A stretch of 64,000 nucleotides of DNA from Neoarius graeffei (GCF_027579695.1 NC_083574.1:44718559-44782558); one strand, 5' to 3'; numbered from the stretch's first letter, positions 1 to 12,154 are shown. A program made the numbers and translations. Notes: generated from the letters alone by a model not told the origin.

Positions 1-1198
1 TTTCTTTTTGAGACAGTATAAAATAAGAACTTTTTGAGTCTGTTCACTCTGCAGACCGAACACGGCTTTTAATATTTGATTTAAGAAAAGTCTTAACCTT
101 TCTGCAACCTCTTGGACTTGCTTGGAGAGTTGGAGAGTTTCCATGACAGGAACCCGACTATAAGTGAAAAACAATGTATCTCAAACACTTGACCACTGGA
201 CAACAAAATTTGTATTTTTATTTACATAAATGGGTTTTTATCCGGCACTTATTTTTAATCTGCTTTTTAAAGAAATAACGTCGGATTATTTCCTAACACA
301 TTTTACACTCATCGGGAGCTCCACTTTTAGGCAGTGTCTAAATATATATTCTCAGCTTAAACTTGCTGATAAGTGTTTTTGGACCAATTAACAGCTTATT
401 AAACAAGTACATATGTGTATATATACATATATAGGGCCTGTACATCTTCTGGTATGTATGTGGTTAGTTGATTGGACACCTCTGCCGGTCATGCTGACAA
501 GTGATGAATGAAATCTGGTCTTTTCATTCACAACAGTCTGACTACTCGACCACTTCTGAAACTGCTTTTTGGCATTTCACATGAGATTTTTTGATTGCTT
601 TGACAGGGCCCATGTGTTTACAAGCCTACAGATATATGACAGCTGCTGTCATTGCATACATGTACATATGCCAGTTAGTCTTTCGAATTATTAATCTCTA
701 CCATACATAATTTATATCTCATGTGCACGATTGGTCATTTGTGTAATCATATCAGATTATGATGGACCAAGTACAAGTACACCAAAGAAAAAAAAAGCAT
801 GTGCATTCTAAAATGAAGTTCAATAAAGAGTGGTCTTTTGCATTCCTGTGTATACAGCCTGTGAAAGATCAGCCAGGCAAAGCTTTCTGCACAGTAAGTA
901 TATATATTATTTTTAATCATTTATTGACATGATCTCAGTCTAATACTTAAATTTCCCTTTATGTTACAGGTTTGTAAAGAGATCCATATGTTGGAAATAT
1001 CCCAGTGTTTTAATGTCCCTAAAATCTAGATCTGCATCTGATAGACTCTAGTGTAGGCTTAGAACAGCCTAATGTCTGTAATGATCTCAGACTAATGTGT
1101 GATTTATCAAATGTCAAGGTCATTGCCCTGTCAAAATAAACACTCCTTGGTGCTGTCAGATACTAAACATGTGCTGTTATAAACTGTCAGCAGATACA
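1..1198. other. unannotated flank, no gene seen
   Basis: AT-rich sequence with no convincing reading frame, splice-bounded exon or repeat that I recognise. It contains a short alternating TATA/ACATAT tract near 400-435. It ends at the target-site duplication of the hAT-like element that follows. Confidence 0.5.
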
Positions 1199-1392
1199 CC
1201 ATCCACTAGAGCCCTGCACTCCCACGGGACCCTCCGCAAAGCAGTGTGGCGCAGGACAAATTTTGAAAGCTCATTGTGGGCACGGACAGGAGTGGAAGTG
1301 CACATATACGGGCACGAGCGGGAGTACACATATGCGGGCACAGACGGGAGCGGTGATAAGCTGCAGTCCCGCTAACTAAAAATGTGTTTTAA

Positions 1393-1554
1393 ACAGGTTA
1401 CACAGTGACGGTAGGCTTGACTCAATGCTATCCCAGAAATCCTTCCTGTAATATGCAAATTTGGCTGTCCAATCAGAGGCAGCCAAATTTGCATATTACA
1501 GGAAGGATTTCTGGGATAGCATTGAGTCAAGCCTACCGTCACTGTGTAACCTGT
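1393..1554. repeat. perfect 75-bp inverted repeat with 12-nt spacer
   Basis: The left arm 1393-1467 and right arm 1480-1554 are exact reverse complements over 75 bases. They are separated by the 12-base loop TCCAATCAGAGG. It lies inside the hAT-like element. Perfect identity of the arms implies recent origin or ongoing arm-to-arm correction. It would form a very stable hairpin in single-stranded DNA or RNA. Confidence 0.97.
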
Positions 1555-1934
1555 CTCTCTGATTAGAGTTGTAGACTAACTCAAACAGTAAATCACTTCA
1601 CTCATGGTTCTTTTGCTAGCTCTGCTTTGCAATAAAAAAAAAAAAACAAATTGGTACCAAGCAAGCCCATTCACTTTTTTATGCTGATCAGAGAATTACA
1701 ATGGCTTCTCATGTGACAAAAATGTGCGATTCACGATTAAATATTTTAATCGCTTGACAGCGCTTATTATTAGAGACACTACATGCTGAATTCAGAAACA
1801 ATGTAAATAATAACAAACGTGAACGTGAGCTGTAGATATTTATACTCAAATCCACTCAAAGTAGGGGGCGGGGCACCATCACACTGTGTCAAGACAAGAA
1901 CTTCCCTGAGAAATAACGTGAATGTCTGCATCAT

Positions 1935-2110
1935 GCGGGATTTGCGGGCGGGAGCGGGACAAAATATGGCAGGCGCGGGCGGGAGCAGGACTGAAAATCA
2001 TAATTCTTTGTAGGCGCGGGTGGGAGAGGGACTGAAAATCATAATTCTTTGCGGGCGGGAGTGGGACTGCACAATGCGGGCGTGGACGGGAGTGGGACTG
2101 AAAAATCCGA
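1935..2110. repeat. degenerate GC-rich tandem repeats inside the hAT-like element
   Basis: Units of the form GCGGGCGGGAGYGGGACTG recur about five times. Two are separated by the identical spacer AAAATCATAATTCTTTG. The G-rich strand carries several runs of three G, so a G-quadruplex is possible. Related units (GGGCACGRRCGGGAG) occur near the left end at about 1278-1355, so the array forms part of extended subterminal repeats. Confidence 0.7.
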
Positions 2111-2241
2111 CCCGCGCAGACCTCTACCATCCACCTGCAAGTTTTGATACCAATATAAATGTCATAAAAATAAGCTGAAATGCTTGGAAATTGCATATTT
2201 CAATGGCATTAAAAAAAATTTTGGAGGAGACCCCCAGACCC

Positions 2242-2689
2242 GGTGGCACAGTGGTGTAGTGGTTAGCACTGTCGCCTCACAGCAAGAAGGTCCTGGGTTC
2301 GAGCCCCGTGGCCGGCGAGGGCCTTTCTGTGTGGAGTTTGCATGTTGTCCGCGTGGGTTTCCTCCTGGTGCTCCGGTTTCCCCCACAGTCCAAAGACATG
2401 CAGGTTAGGTTAACTGGTGACTCTAAATTGACCATAGGTGTGAATGTGAGTGTGAACGGTTGTCTGTGTCTATGTGTCAGCCCTGTGATGACCTGGCGAC
2501 TTGTCCAGGGTGTACCCCGCCTTTCGCCCGTAGTCAGCTGGGATAGGCTCCAGCTTGCCTGCGACCCTGTAGAACAGGATAAAGCGGCTAGAGATGATGA
2601 GATGAGATACAGACATTATTAATGGTCCTTAAGGTCCGGTTGTGTATCTTAAATTGTTTTTAAAGGTCCACAAATAAATAATGAGATAT
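2242..2689 (+). mobile_element. tRNA-derived SINE copy A with extra 3' flank
   Basis: The standard SINE runs from GGTGGCACAGTGGTGTAG to the GATGAGATGAG tail at about 2609. Its tRNA-like head keeps an A box (TAGTGGTTAGC) and B box (GGTTCGAGCCCC). The 15-base direct repeat GAGACCCCCAGACCC sits immediately before the SINE (2227-2241). It recurs only at 2690-2704, 80 bases beyond the normal tail, so the extra 80 bases appear to have been inserted with the SINE. Confidence 0.85.
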
Positions 2690-2704
2690 GAGACCCCCAG
2701 ACCC

Positions 2705-3803
2705 CTGGTGGGATGGGGATACCCCCTTCCACACACTCTCCCCTACTTGGTTTTGCCACCATCAATCAGTAGCTGCACGGTCTGCAGCACCTCCAGGATC
2801 ACTTCAGAAATGGACCAGCATTTGGAAGTTGGAAACTTGGCTTTTTTTTTTTTTTTTAGTCACCAAAAATGGGAACTGCAACAAGAGGCTCACTGGAATA
2901 GGAATCATTCTGTTTTGTACTCATTCACCATGACCATTTTTGGTGGAGGAGCAGCAGCAGAAAGGACAGTTAATGACAGGGTTGTGATTTTTATGTCAAA
3001 TTAAGCTAGTTTACAAATATTCAGGATTTTGTTTTAGAGCAAATAATTTGAATGAAATTTAATAAATTTCCTCAAACAAGGGAAATGTGGCTCCCAATGA
3101 TGTGGCCAAGAGTCCAAGATTGGCTTTGCTCACAGAAGTGATGACATACTCTCTCTCCCTTATCAATCCCAGTGACATTAGCTAATCATGGGGATCTGTG
3201 AGTTGATGCATGCAGAAGGGGGGGGTGAATAATGCTTTCTTTAGAGTGTGGTACATCACCCTGTGATGCTGCAGAAGTAGGAGGTTGAAAAGATGGAGTT
3301 GGTTGGCTTGACCTGTTAATCTTCACCCTCCCAGTGTAGTAGCTGTTGTATGATATGGGAAATCTAACTGGTGGGTGGGAACTGGCCAAGACTAAATTCA
3401 AGAGAACACTGGAGACAGGTAAAGGAGGATTATGGAGTGGATAATGTCCATGCATCAGAAATGTGTGTGCACCATGGTAATCTTTTTTTTCCATAGCAAA
3501 AGCTGAGAAAAGAATTAAAAATATTTATTTTATTTTTCCAAACCTCAATTTGGGCTAACTTTTTGAGATGAAGTTGGCCTGGACATTTTGCTGAAACCTG
3601 ACAACCCTGCTTAGTGATATTAGCTCTTATGGAAAGACACCTACTGTACCAAAAACACTTGAAAAAGGTACATCTAAAACTGATCAGAATGAGTTTTTAG
3701 ACTTTATGTTGCCTCAACTGCCTATTGAATTCATTTTGTTTGAGGCTCTTTTGTTAGTAATGCTGTCCTATCCTTCCAAAATCTATGGTCACTAGCTGCA
3801 GCT
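2705..3803. other. intergenic, no gene seen
   Basis: Short overlapping reading frames only, none with recognisable protein signatures. A poly-T run lies near 2842. Nothing else is supported. Confidence 0.4.
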
Positions 3804-3854
3804 GACTAGTTGACCACTTTAATTACTTGTGATAAACATCTGTGAAGTCTAACA
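3804..3854. repeat. left copy of long direct repeat flanking the hAT element
   Basis: This 51-base segment begins GACTAGTTGACC and ends AAGTCTAACA. It abuts the element's first base and matches 5345-5389 apart from a short indel of about 6 bases. Confidence 0.9.
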
Positions 3855-5344
3855 CAGTGGTTTTCAAAGTGGGGGCCGCCAGGGGGCGCTAGGGGGGCCT
3901 CAGAAAGTTGGAGGGACGATAACAAAAAAATTGCGGAAAAAAATATACTTTTTAAAAATAATAATTATTAAATATATTGTAATTAGTTTTTTAATCATTA
4001 TTATAAAATATAATTATTAATAATAATACATCATATCGAAACGTTGTTTGCCATGCTCATTTCTCTGATTGCCTGTGACGTTGCGGTTTGCGCCATTTAT
4101 CAAGCTGCTTTGCTCCTCAAGCTAGCATATTGCTAGTGCAAAATGGACAGGTTTTTGAAGAAGCGACCGAAGGAACAAACCAACAGCCCTGCTGTGGAGG
4201 ACACTGCTGCAAAAAAAACTAAGAAGTCCTGGCCAACTAAAATCCGAAAATATGAGGCAGCATACATTAAGTATGGCTTTACAGCCATACAGAAAAATGG
4301 CCATGATTGCCCGAAATGCGTCCTCTGTCTGGAGACCCTGTCAAACGAGTGCTTAAAACCTTTGAAACTTCAGCGTCACTTGGTACAAAAACATCCGACA
4401 GATGCCGAAAAAACAGTAGATTTCTTCAGACGCAAAGAAGAGCATTTGGTCAGGCAATCTGCTGCATTCACCCAGCAAGCTACTGTCCCCGAGCGGGCCC
4501 TGAAGGCATCATTTTTAGCCTCGTACCACATTGCTCGTGCTAAAAAACCTCACTCAATTGGAGAAGATTTGATTTTACCAGCCACCAAAGACATTGTCCG
4601 AGAATTGCTTGGTGAGGATGCTGCCAAAAAATTCTATGCTGTCCCACTCTCTGATAACACCGTGAGCCGACGGATTGGTGACATGGCTCAAAACGTACCT
4701 GCTCAGCTGTTGGAGCAGGTGAGAGCCAGCGAATACTTTGCACTTCAGCTGGATGAGAGCACAGATTTATCCAATGAGGCCCAACTGCTTGTGTACATCA
4801 GATTTATTTCACAGGAAAGATTTGTGGAGGAAATACTATTTTGTAAAGCACTTGAAAGAAGAACTACTGGGAAAGACATTTTTCAAGTTTTGGACGATTA
4901 CATTGAGTCTAATGGATTGGACTGGACCTGTTGTGTGGGGGTGTGTTCGGACGGAGCCGTGGCAATGACCGGGAAGATCAGTGGAGTGACCGCTCTCATT
5001 AAGCAGAAGGCCCCGCATGTAGTGGCCACACACTGCATGCTCCATCGCGAGGCACTGGTCACAAAAAGGATGGCTAACGAGTTGAATCAGGTACTACAGG
5101 AGGTTATACAGTTTATTGTTCAGTGCGAAAATATTTGTGTTGAAAGCATGTTAGTTAATAATATTCTTATGCTAAACAAATGTAACAATTATTGACTATT
5201 GAATAAAAGTAAGATAAAACATTCTAAAAGTTGATGTTTCTTTACATATTTTGTAGTATTGTCTGTGGGTTTGCAAAGGGGGTCCCCGGCCAGAAGCTAA
5301 CGCTGTTTGGGGGGCCTTGGCATGGAAAAGTTTAGGAACCCCTG
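3855..5344 (+). mobile_element. internally deleted hAT-family element
   Basis: The inverted termini are CAGTGGTTTTCAAA on the left and CAGGGGTTCCTAAAC when the right end is read on the other strand. This is the CAGNGGTT pattern of Charlie/ZBED-type hATs. The element encodes the N-terminal part of a hAT transposase (4143-5195) but lacks the C-terminal catalytic and dimerisation region, so it is not autonomous. Instead of an 8-bp TSD it is bounded exactly by 45-51-base direct repeats. Confidence 0.9.
4143..5195 (+). pseudogene. hAT transposase, N-terminal part (ZBED/SCAND3-like), C-terminus missing
   Basis: This is a 350-residue open frame. Residues 59-84 look like a BED-type zinc finger: C59-x2-C62, then H79-x4-H84. 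The RNase-H-like catalytic core begins with LQLDESTD, giving the first catalytic Asp at about residue 204. A second Asp lies in CSDGAVAMTG at about 270, and a CxxH motif, THCMLH, at about 298-301. The homology ends near residue 325; the last 25 residues read into unrelated AT-rich sequence. The third acidic residue and the hATC dimerisation domain are therefore absent. Full-length proteins of this family are around 600 residues or more. The frame itself has no stop or frameshift, so the loss is by deletion rather than slow decay. ATG 4143 is preceded by non-coding element sequence and is the natural start. It may bind element ends but should not catalyse transposition. Confidence 0.88.
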
Positions 5345-5389
5345 GACTAGTTGACCCTTACTTGTGATAAACATCTGTGAAGTCTAACA
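5345..5389. repeat. right copy of long direct repeat flanking the hAT element
   Basis: It begins GACTAGTTGACC directly after the element's terminal CCCCTG and ends AAGTCTAACA. It is the partner of 3804-3854. Confidence 0.9.
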
Positions 5390-6240
5390 CACTAAATGTC
5401 TTGTTGATATAATTAACATTTTTGTTTCATACATTTTGTCAAAAGAGTATTAAAACTGTAACTTGGTGCTCACTTATTTGAGCTTTTCTTCTTTTATCAT
5501 TCCCATACTGATGCCAGAACAAAATGTGTCCTTCTCTTTCAGGACAAAAAGTTTACGTAATCTGATTAAAGCACTCAAATTCCATGTGCTTTTTTATATC
5601 CTTCCAACCAAGATGTTTCTCATCTGCTTTTTATTTTTAAGTCTTATGACCACAGTGATCCTTCTGAAGCTTCACATTCGCAACAATCCAAACCACAAAA
5701 CTGCACACAAATGCAGAGAGTCTGCCTAATTAGGAATACCTTGTTGTTGTAGCTCAGACAGGCCGCCTTCATTCATAGCTCTTACAATTACGCAGATTAT
5801 CTTTCAAGAGACTGCGCATCAGGAAAAGCTTGTAGTATCTCCTTCCTGTTTGGAGTTAATGGTCCTGGGATGTACGTAAAGTCTATGTGTTGTGGTGCAT
5901 TCTGAGATGTTTTTCTTCCTGTTTGTTTCGTCTTGCTTTAATGTAGGGATGCCAAAAGCTCCATGATGAAAGTATTTACTGGCGACATGTCTCTCATAGT
6001 GGAACAACCGTGGGCCAGCAGAAGTCACGAGAGACTTCTAAACTCCTAAACAGATCTATGATTCAAATCTGCTGTCCTCATTTGGGTCACTGAAAGGTTT
6101 TCGTTTATTTTTTATTTTTTAAATTAAGTCTATTTTAATAGAATATTTGAAGTTTTTCTTTTCTTTTCTTTTACCTTTCTTAATAAAATGCATAAAAACA
6201 GGGTTATTAATCTAAGAAATATTTTTGTAATAAATATATC
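5390..6240. other. intergenic, no gene seen
   Basis: Only short frames occur here. The 88-residue frame at 5463-5729 is hydrophobic by base composition and has no recognisable family features. Confidence 0.4.
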
Positions 6241-7031
6241 TACAATGGATATAAAAAGTGTACACACCCCATTAAAATGATTGGTTTTTCTGACGTAAGA
6301 AAATGAGACCACGATAAATAATTTCAAAACTTTTCCCACCTTTAATGTGACCTATAACCTGTACAATTCAATTGAAAACAAACAAATCTGTTAGGGGGAA
6401 AAACAGGAAAAATAAAAAAACGTACAATAACCTGGTTGCATAAGTGTGCACACCCTTAAACTAATACTTCGTTGAAGCACCTTTTGATTTAATTACAGCG
6501 TTCAGTCTTTTTGGGTTCACACCTGCCATCAATTAAAATGAATGATTAACCCCAAATAAAGTTCAGACATTTACTTAGTTGCATCCTCCAGCAAAAGCCA
6601 GCGTTCACAGAGAGCTTACAAAGCATCAGAGGGATCTCATTGTTGAAAGGTATCAGTCAGGAGAAGGGGACAAAAACATTTCCACGGCATTAGATATACC
6701 ATGGAGCACAGTGAAGACAGTCATCAAGAAGTGGAGAAAATATGGGACAACAGTGACATTACTGAGAACTGGATGTCCCTCCAAAATTGATGAAAAGACA
6801 AGATGAAAATTGGTCAGGGAGGCTGCCAAGAGGCCTACAGCAACACTGAAGGAGCTGCAGGAATTTCTGTCAAGTACTGGTTGTGTACTACATGTGACAA
6901 CAATCTCCTGTATTCTCCATATGTCTGGACTATCCAGGCCCGGCTCAATTTTGAAAAAAAAAAAAAAAATACATCAACTCTCCCAATAGCATGTGGGAAA
7001 ATGTATTATGGTCTGATGAAACCAAGGTTGA

Positions 7032-8016
<985 letters not shown>

Positions 8017-8525
8017 TAGAAAGCTGAAGATGAAGAGGAATTTCATCTTTCAGCACGACAATGAACCCAAAAAAGCTTTGGAATGGCCCAGCCAGAGCCC
8101 AGACCTAAATCCAATTGAAAATCTGTGGGGTGACCTGAAGAGGGCTGTGCACAAGAGATGCCCTTGCAATCTGACAGATTTGGAGCGCTTTTGCAAGGAA
8201 GAGTGGGCAAATATTGCCAAGTCTAGATGTGGCAGGCTGATAGACTCCGACCCAAAAAGACTGAATGCTGTAATTAAATCAAAAGGCGCTTCAACAAAGT
8301 ATTAGTTTAAGGGTGTGCACACTTATGCAGCCAGCTTATTGTACGTTTTTTATTTTTTATCTTTTCCCCCCTAACAGATTTGTTTGCTTTTCAGTTGAAT
8401 TGTACAGGTTATAAGCCACATTAAAGGTGGGGAAAGTTTTGAAATTATTTATCGTGGTCTCATTTTTTTTTACATCAGAAAAACATCATTTTAACGGGGT
8501 GTGTACACTGTTTGCATCCACTGTA

Positions 8526-9673
8526 GGCTTGATCCTGTAATGTTCATTATTTCTTTTATCAGCTGTGATTAAATGATGTTTAATGCGATTCCTGTCTCAG
8601 AGCACTTTAAGAGGATTAGAGGCACTTCATTAACAAGGCTGTGAATGCGTTTATTGACTTGTTTGTGCATGTTCACAAGCCCCTGCATAAGCACATCATT
8701 TAACAACAGATCATAATGGCAACAGGAACGACTAATAAAGTGGACAGTAACGTTTTTATTTTTCACACTGCTGCACTGTAAATTTTGCTCTGTCAGCTGT
8801 GAAGTTTTAGGATTAGTGATTCATTTATGATGTATTAAAACTGGTACTTCGAAGGCCTTCTCAAGAACTGTTTCTAATCTTTTCTAGTTCATTAAAATGT
8901 GCATCTATAATTGAGGCATTACTCATCATTTTTCAAACCTCACAGCATGCTTCTTTTCAAAAAGATATACTACCCCTCCACCGCTGTGCTTCATTTTATT
9001 AATAATTAAATTTCCACCTTCCCGAAAACTCTATCTTCTCCCCTGCGTTATTGCTTCAATTCCTGACCTTCTGATTTTTACACTGAAGCATGCTTTAAAT
9101 TCTAGTTTCTCAGATGCAGCGGTTCATGTCCTATATCTGGCTGACTGCTTGATGTACTGTATGATCTTGACTCTAAACTCGGATGAGGGTCTTACAAGTG
9201 ACTGGCAGCTCAGAAGAAAGTGCACAGCCTCCATTCCTTGTCACTGAAAGTCATTCCTTGTATTATTTCTTCAACCTCATGTCATATCCTATCCTAAATC
9301 TTGTGGAGACTTTAAAACCTTCCGTCTAGAGATTCTTTGGCTTAATTAGTGCTTGGCTATGCCAAGTGGCAAAACTAATCATGCTCCAGTGATAGCTACA
9401 GGTTGGTAATGCCATCTAAAATCCTGTTCCTTTTAAGCCAGGAGGTTGTAATGAGCTAATTGAGTAACATTACAATGATGTTCTGAAAGATGACCTCTTC
9501 CGCTACCGGTAAGTGGGATTACTGTGCAGGCTGATGAAGAGAGAACACATGACTGCTGTACACTGCTGCTTTGTTAACACACTCATGGCACAGAACAAAA
9601 GGACTTCAGAGTGAAACTGGAAACCATTTCATTGCTTTTAATTGTGTAATTTGTTTTGAGAACATGCAAAATA
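8526..9673. other. intergenic, no gene seen
   Basis: No recognisable coding or repeat family. AT-rich, with only short frames. Confidence 0.4.
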
Positions 9674-9826
9674 GAAAGGCCTAAGTTGGCCATGGGGTTT
9701 GAACCTAGAACCTTCTTGCTATAAGGTGACAGTACTGACCACTGAACCACCATATAGATACCAAGGGTCGATTAAGTGTAGCCAGTCCACCTAGGATTGC
9801 TAATCAGTGGGAGGAAACCAGCGAAC
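9674..9826 (-). mobile_element. old SINE fragments, possibly rearranged
   Basis: 9674-9757 matches the tRNA-like head in reverse (GAACCTAGAACCTTCTTGCT, then ACCACTGAACCACCA). 9770-9826 resembles the SINE body (AGCCAGTCCACCTA, GTGGGAGGAAACCAG). The order of head and body is swapped relative to intact reverse copies. Confidence 0.55.
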
Positions 9827-9855
9827 CTATGAATTATCTTACATGAAGTAGACAA

Positions 9856-10176
9856 GGGTGGCACGGTGGTGTAGTGGTTAGCACTGTCGCCTCACAGCAA
9901 AAAGGTTCTGGGTTTGAGCCCAGCAGCCAACGGGGGCCTTTCTGTGTGGAGTTTGCATGTTCTCCCCATATCTGCATGGGTTTCCTCCGGGTGCTCCGGT
10001 TTCCCCCACAGTCCAAAGACATGCAGGTTAGGCTAACTGGTGTGTGTGAATGGTTGAGAGGAGAAAACCTCTATAATAATCCGGTAGAAGACAATGGGAA
10101 ACCACTACTGTAATGTTCCGTACAGCCTTTGATGGCTGAAGTCGTCACTGCAGTACTATGCCAAAATGGATGGATG
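9856..10176 (+). mobile_element. SINE copy B, alternative 3' domain (type 2)
   Basis: The tRNA head and central core are the standard ones. After TTAGGCTAACTGG the sequence switches to a different 3' domain: GAGAGGAGAAAACCTCTA, GAAACCACTACTGTAAT, CTTTGATGGCTGAAG, then ATGGATGGATGG. The same 3' domain occurs in reverse at 52167-52888, so it is a genuine subfamily rather than a chance junction. Confidence 0.85.
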
Positions 10177-11049
10177 GAAGTACAGAAAAGAACAACCTGA
10201 ACTTTTAGTGTGAGTGTAAATTTTTTTAGTTCATTTTTCTTTTGAGAAAGTTGCAGAAGCTATATATAAACTGCTTCATAACGGCATTATAAAAGCAAAT
10301 TTGATTACCACTTTAAGTTGAGGGTATTGAAATCATTCATTTAGTTGGCATACAGCCTTTGTAAATAATTGAAGTTGTATTGGAGTGGAACGTCAGACTC
10401 ATTTTCAGTGCAAACAGAGCAAATGCACGTCTGACGAACAGCATTTCATTTCATGTTCTTAATTCCTTTCTGAATTAGATACATTAATTGCACAAAATAA
10501 GTAAAAATATTCACATTCAAGTAAAAAAAATAAAACAAAAAAATAAACAGCTACAACAGTATCAAATAACAGCATCAACCATTAATGGTAACTGATGGTT
10601 TTTCTCTTTTTATTTCAAGATAAACCAGTAAACTTCATGGAAAATCAAGTTTTGAAATAAGCCTTTCATAAATCTTTCAGTATTACTTTATGAAATATTT
10701 ATGCAATTCTTATGAATATGTTATGAACTCTGTGTCCTGTAGGTACCCTTCAAATAAAGTGCCACTAACATTTTTATATTTTTATTCCTAAATCCATTAA
10801 ATACATGTTCTTTTTTTAATTTTTGTTGAATTTTCACTTTTCAGCTAGTCATTTTAAAATTGGTCTATATTATATATAATTGTAAAGTGTATTTCCAAAA
10901 AACAAAACAAAAAAAAAAAAACAAAAGCATAATGTCATGTGGTCCTGCGTACAGAGATTTCCTGAGATGATTTGTTGAATTATTCTGAAATTGTTTGCTG
11001 ACTGTGTCCCCCCCACGACTTGTTTTATCTTTGCTCTTGAAGGAAAAGC
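10177..11049. other. intergenic, no gene seen
   Basis: AT-rich with A-runs near 10525-10550 and 10900-10925. No coding signature. Confidence 0.4.
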
Positions 11050-11312
11050 ATTCAGATCATTTCACACAGTGCAATCATCAGTGCACAGCCAGCATCATTC
11101 TGATTTATCCCGAAGGTGTTACGTGGGTTTGAGGTCAGGGCTCTGTGCAGGCCACTCGAGTAGTTCCGCTCCAAAACATGCTCAAACTGATATTTATTTA
11201 TTTCTACAGCATATAAAAAGTCATTCTGGATAATTGTGTGCAGTTTGGGGAAGACCCACAGATGGGTCTGATGGTCAGGTGTCCACATACTTTTGGCCAT
11301 AAGTGTGACTTC
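11050..11312 (-). mobile_element. decayed Tc1-like (Tip-like) remnant
   Basis: Ends in GGTCAGGTGTCCACATACTTTTGGCCATA, the same terminus as the remnants at 26931-29740 and about 40915-41660 (ACAAACTTTTGCCCATA there). The reverse strand reads ALTSNPRNTFGINQNDAGCA, a run I associate with this fish Tc1-like family. No complete frame. Confidence 0.55.
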
Positions 11313-11459
11313 ATTGCCCCCATTATCATGATTGCTTCTTATTCTGAAATGTAAATCTCATCTTCTATAATGAGTAAGGCACCACTTATAATAGTCGCTC
11401 CGATAGAGCATGCTTTATTCTTCTTTATTATTTTATCAGTACATTTCCTAGAGTCAGTT

Positions 11460-11785
11460 TCATCCATTGATCTATTATCTATCCCACCTATCCGTCAGGG
11501 TCACAGGGAAGCTGGAGTCAATCCCAGCTGACTTCAGGTTACAGGCTGGGTACACCCTGGGCAGGTTGGCAATCTATCACAGGACTACACAGAGACAAAC
11601 AACCATTCACACTCACATTCACACCTATAGGCAATTTAGAGTTGTCAGTTGACCTGATCCGCATGTCTTTGGACTGTGGAAGGAAACCAGAGCACTCAGA
11701 TGAAACCCACACAGGCATGGGGAGAACATTCAAACATCACACTGAAAGGCCCCAGTCAGCCACGAGGTTTGAACCCAGAACCTTC
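11460..11785 (-). mobile_element. old SINE copy C, 5'-truncated
   Basis: A diverged reverse copy lacking the tRNA head. It is bounded by the perfect 15-base TSD TTCCTAGAGTCAGTT (11445-11459 and 11786-11800). The tail is the older form, ATCTATTATCTATCCCACC, without the GATGAGATGAG repeat. Confidence 0.9.
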
Positions 11786-12154
11786 TTCCTAGAGTCAGTT
11801 ATTTTAGATATTCTACCCAGTACTGGTTAGATAATCTTAATGTTCTAGCCCACACATATCCCAGCGAACAATTTTAGGTTAGCAGAACATGTTCTGAAAG
11901 CTAAGGTCCTTTCATTTCCAAGAATAAATATGTCAAGATTTTTTGTGTGATGTTTAGAAACGTTCTTACAACACTGCTGCAATGGTTTAGCTGTACAATA
12001 ATTTACACTATTAAGTATCCCTAAAGTGGTTATTGTTTTTTTACATAACTAGAAAGAAAAAAACACTTTGTGCAACCTTTTTAGGACATTGCAGGGACTC
12101 TTATTTCTGGACTGTAACAGTGTAACTTTCCTAGAACCTCTAGAATACTTGGTT

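Larger units (their letters stand above)
1207..2126. mobile_element. non-autonomous hAT-like element
   Basis: The ends are short inverted repeats: TAGAGCCCTGC on the left, and TAGAGGTCTGC when the right end is read on the other strand. An 8-bp direct repeat CCATCCAC flanks both sides (1199-1206 and 2127-2134). An 8-bp TSD is the hAT hallmark. There is no transposase frame, so it must have been moved in trans. The interior holds a perfect palindrome (1393-1554) and, near the right end, GC-rich degenerate repeats. Assignment to hAT rests on the TSD length; the termini are not the commonest hAT consensus. Confidence 0.75.

Noticed and set aside
3855..5344. Domesticated ZBED host gene
   Set aside because: Terminal inverted repeats and loss of the C-terminal domain indicate a transposon derivative. 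There is no evidence of exon structure or conservation.
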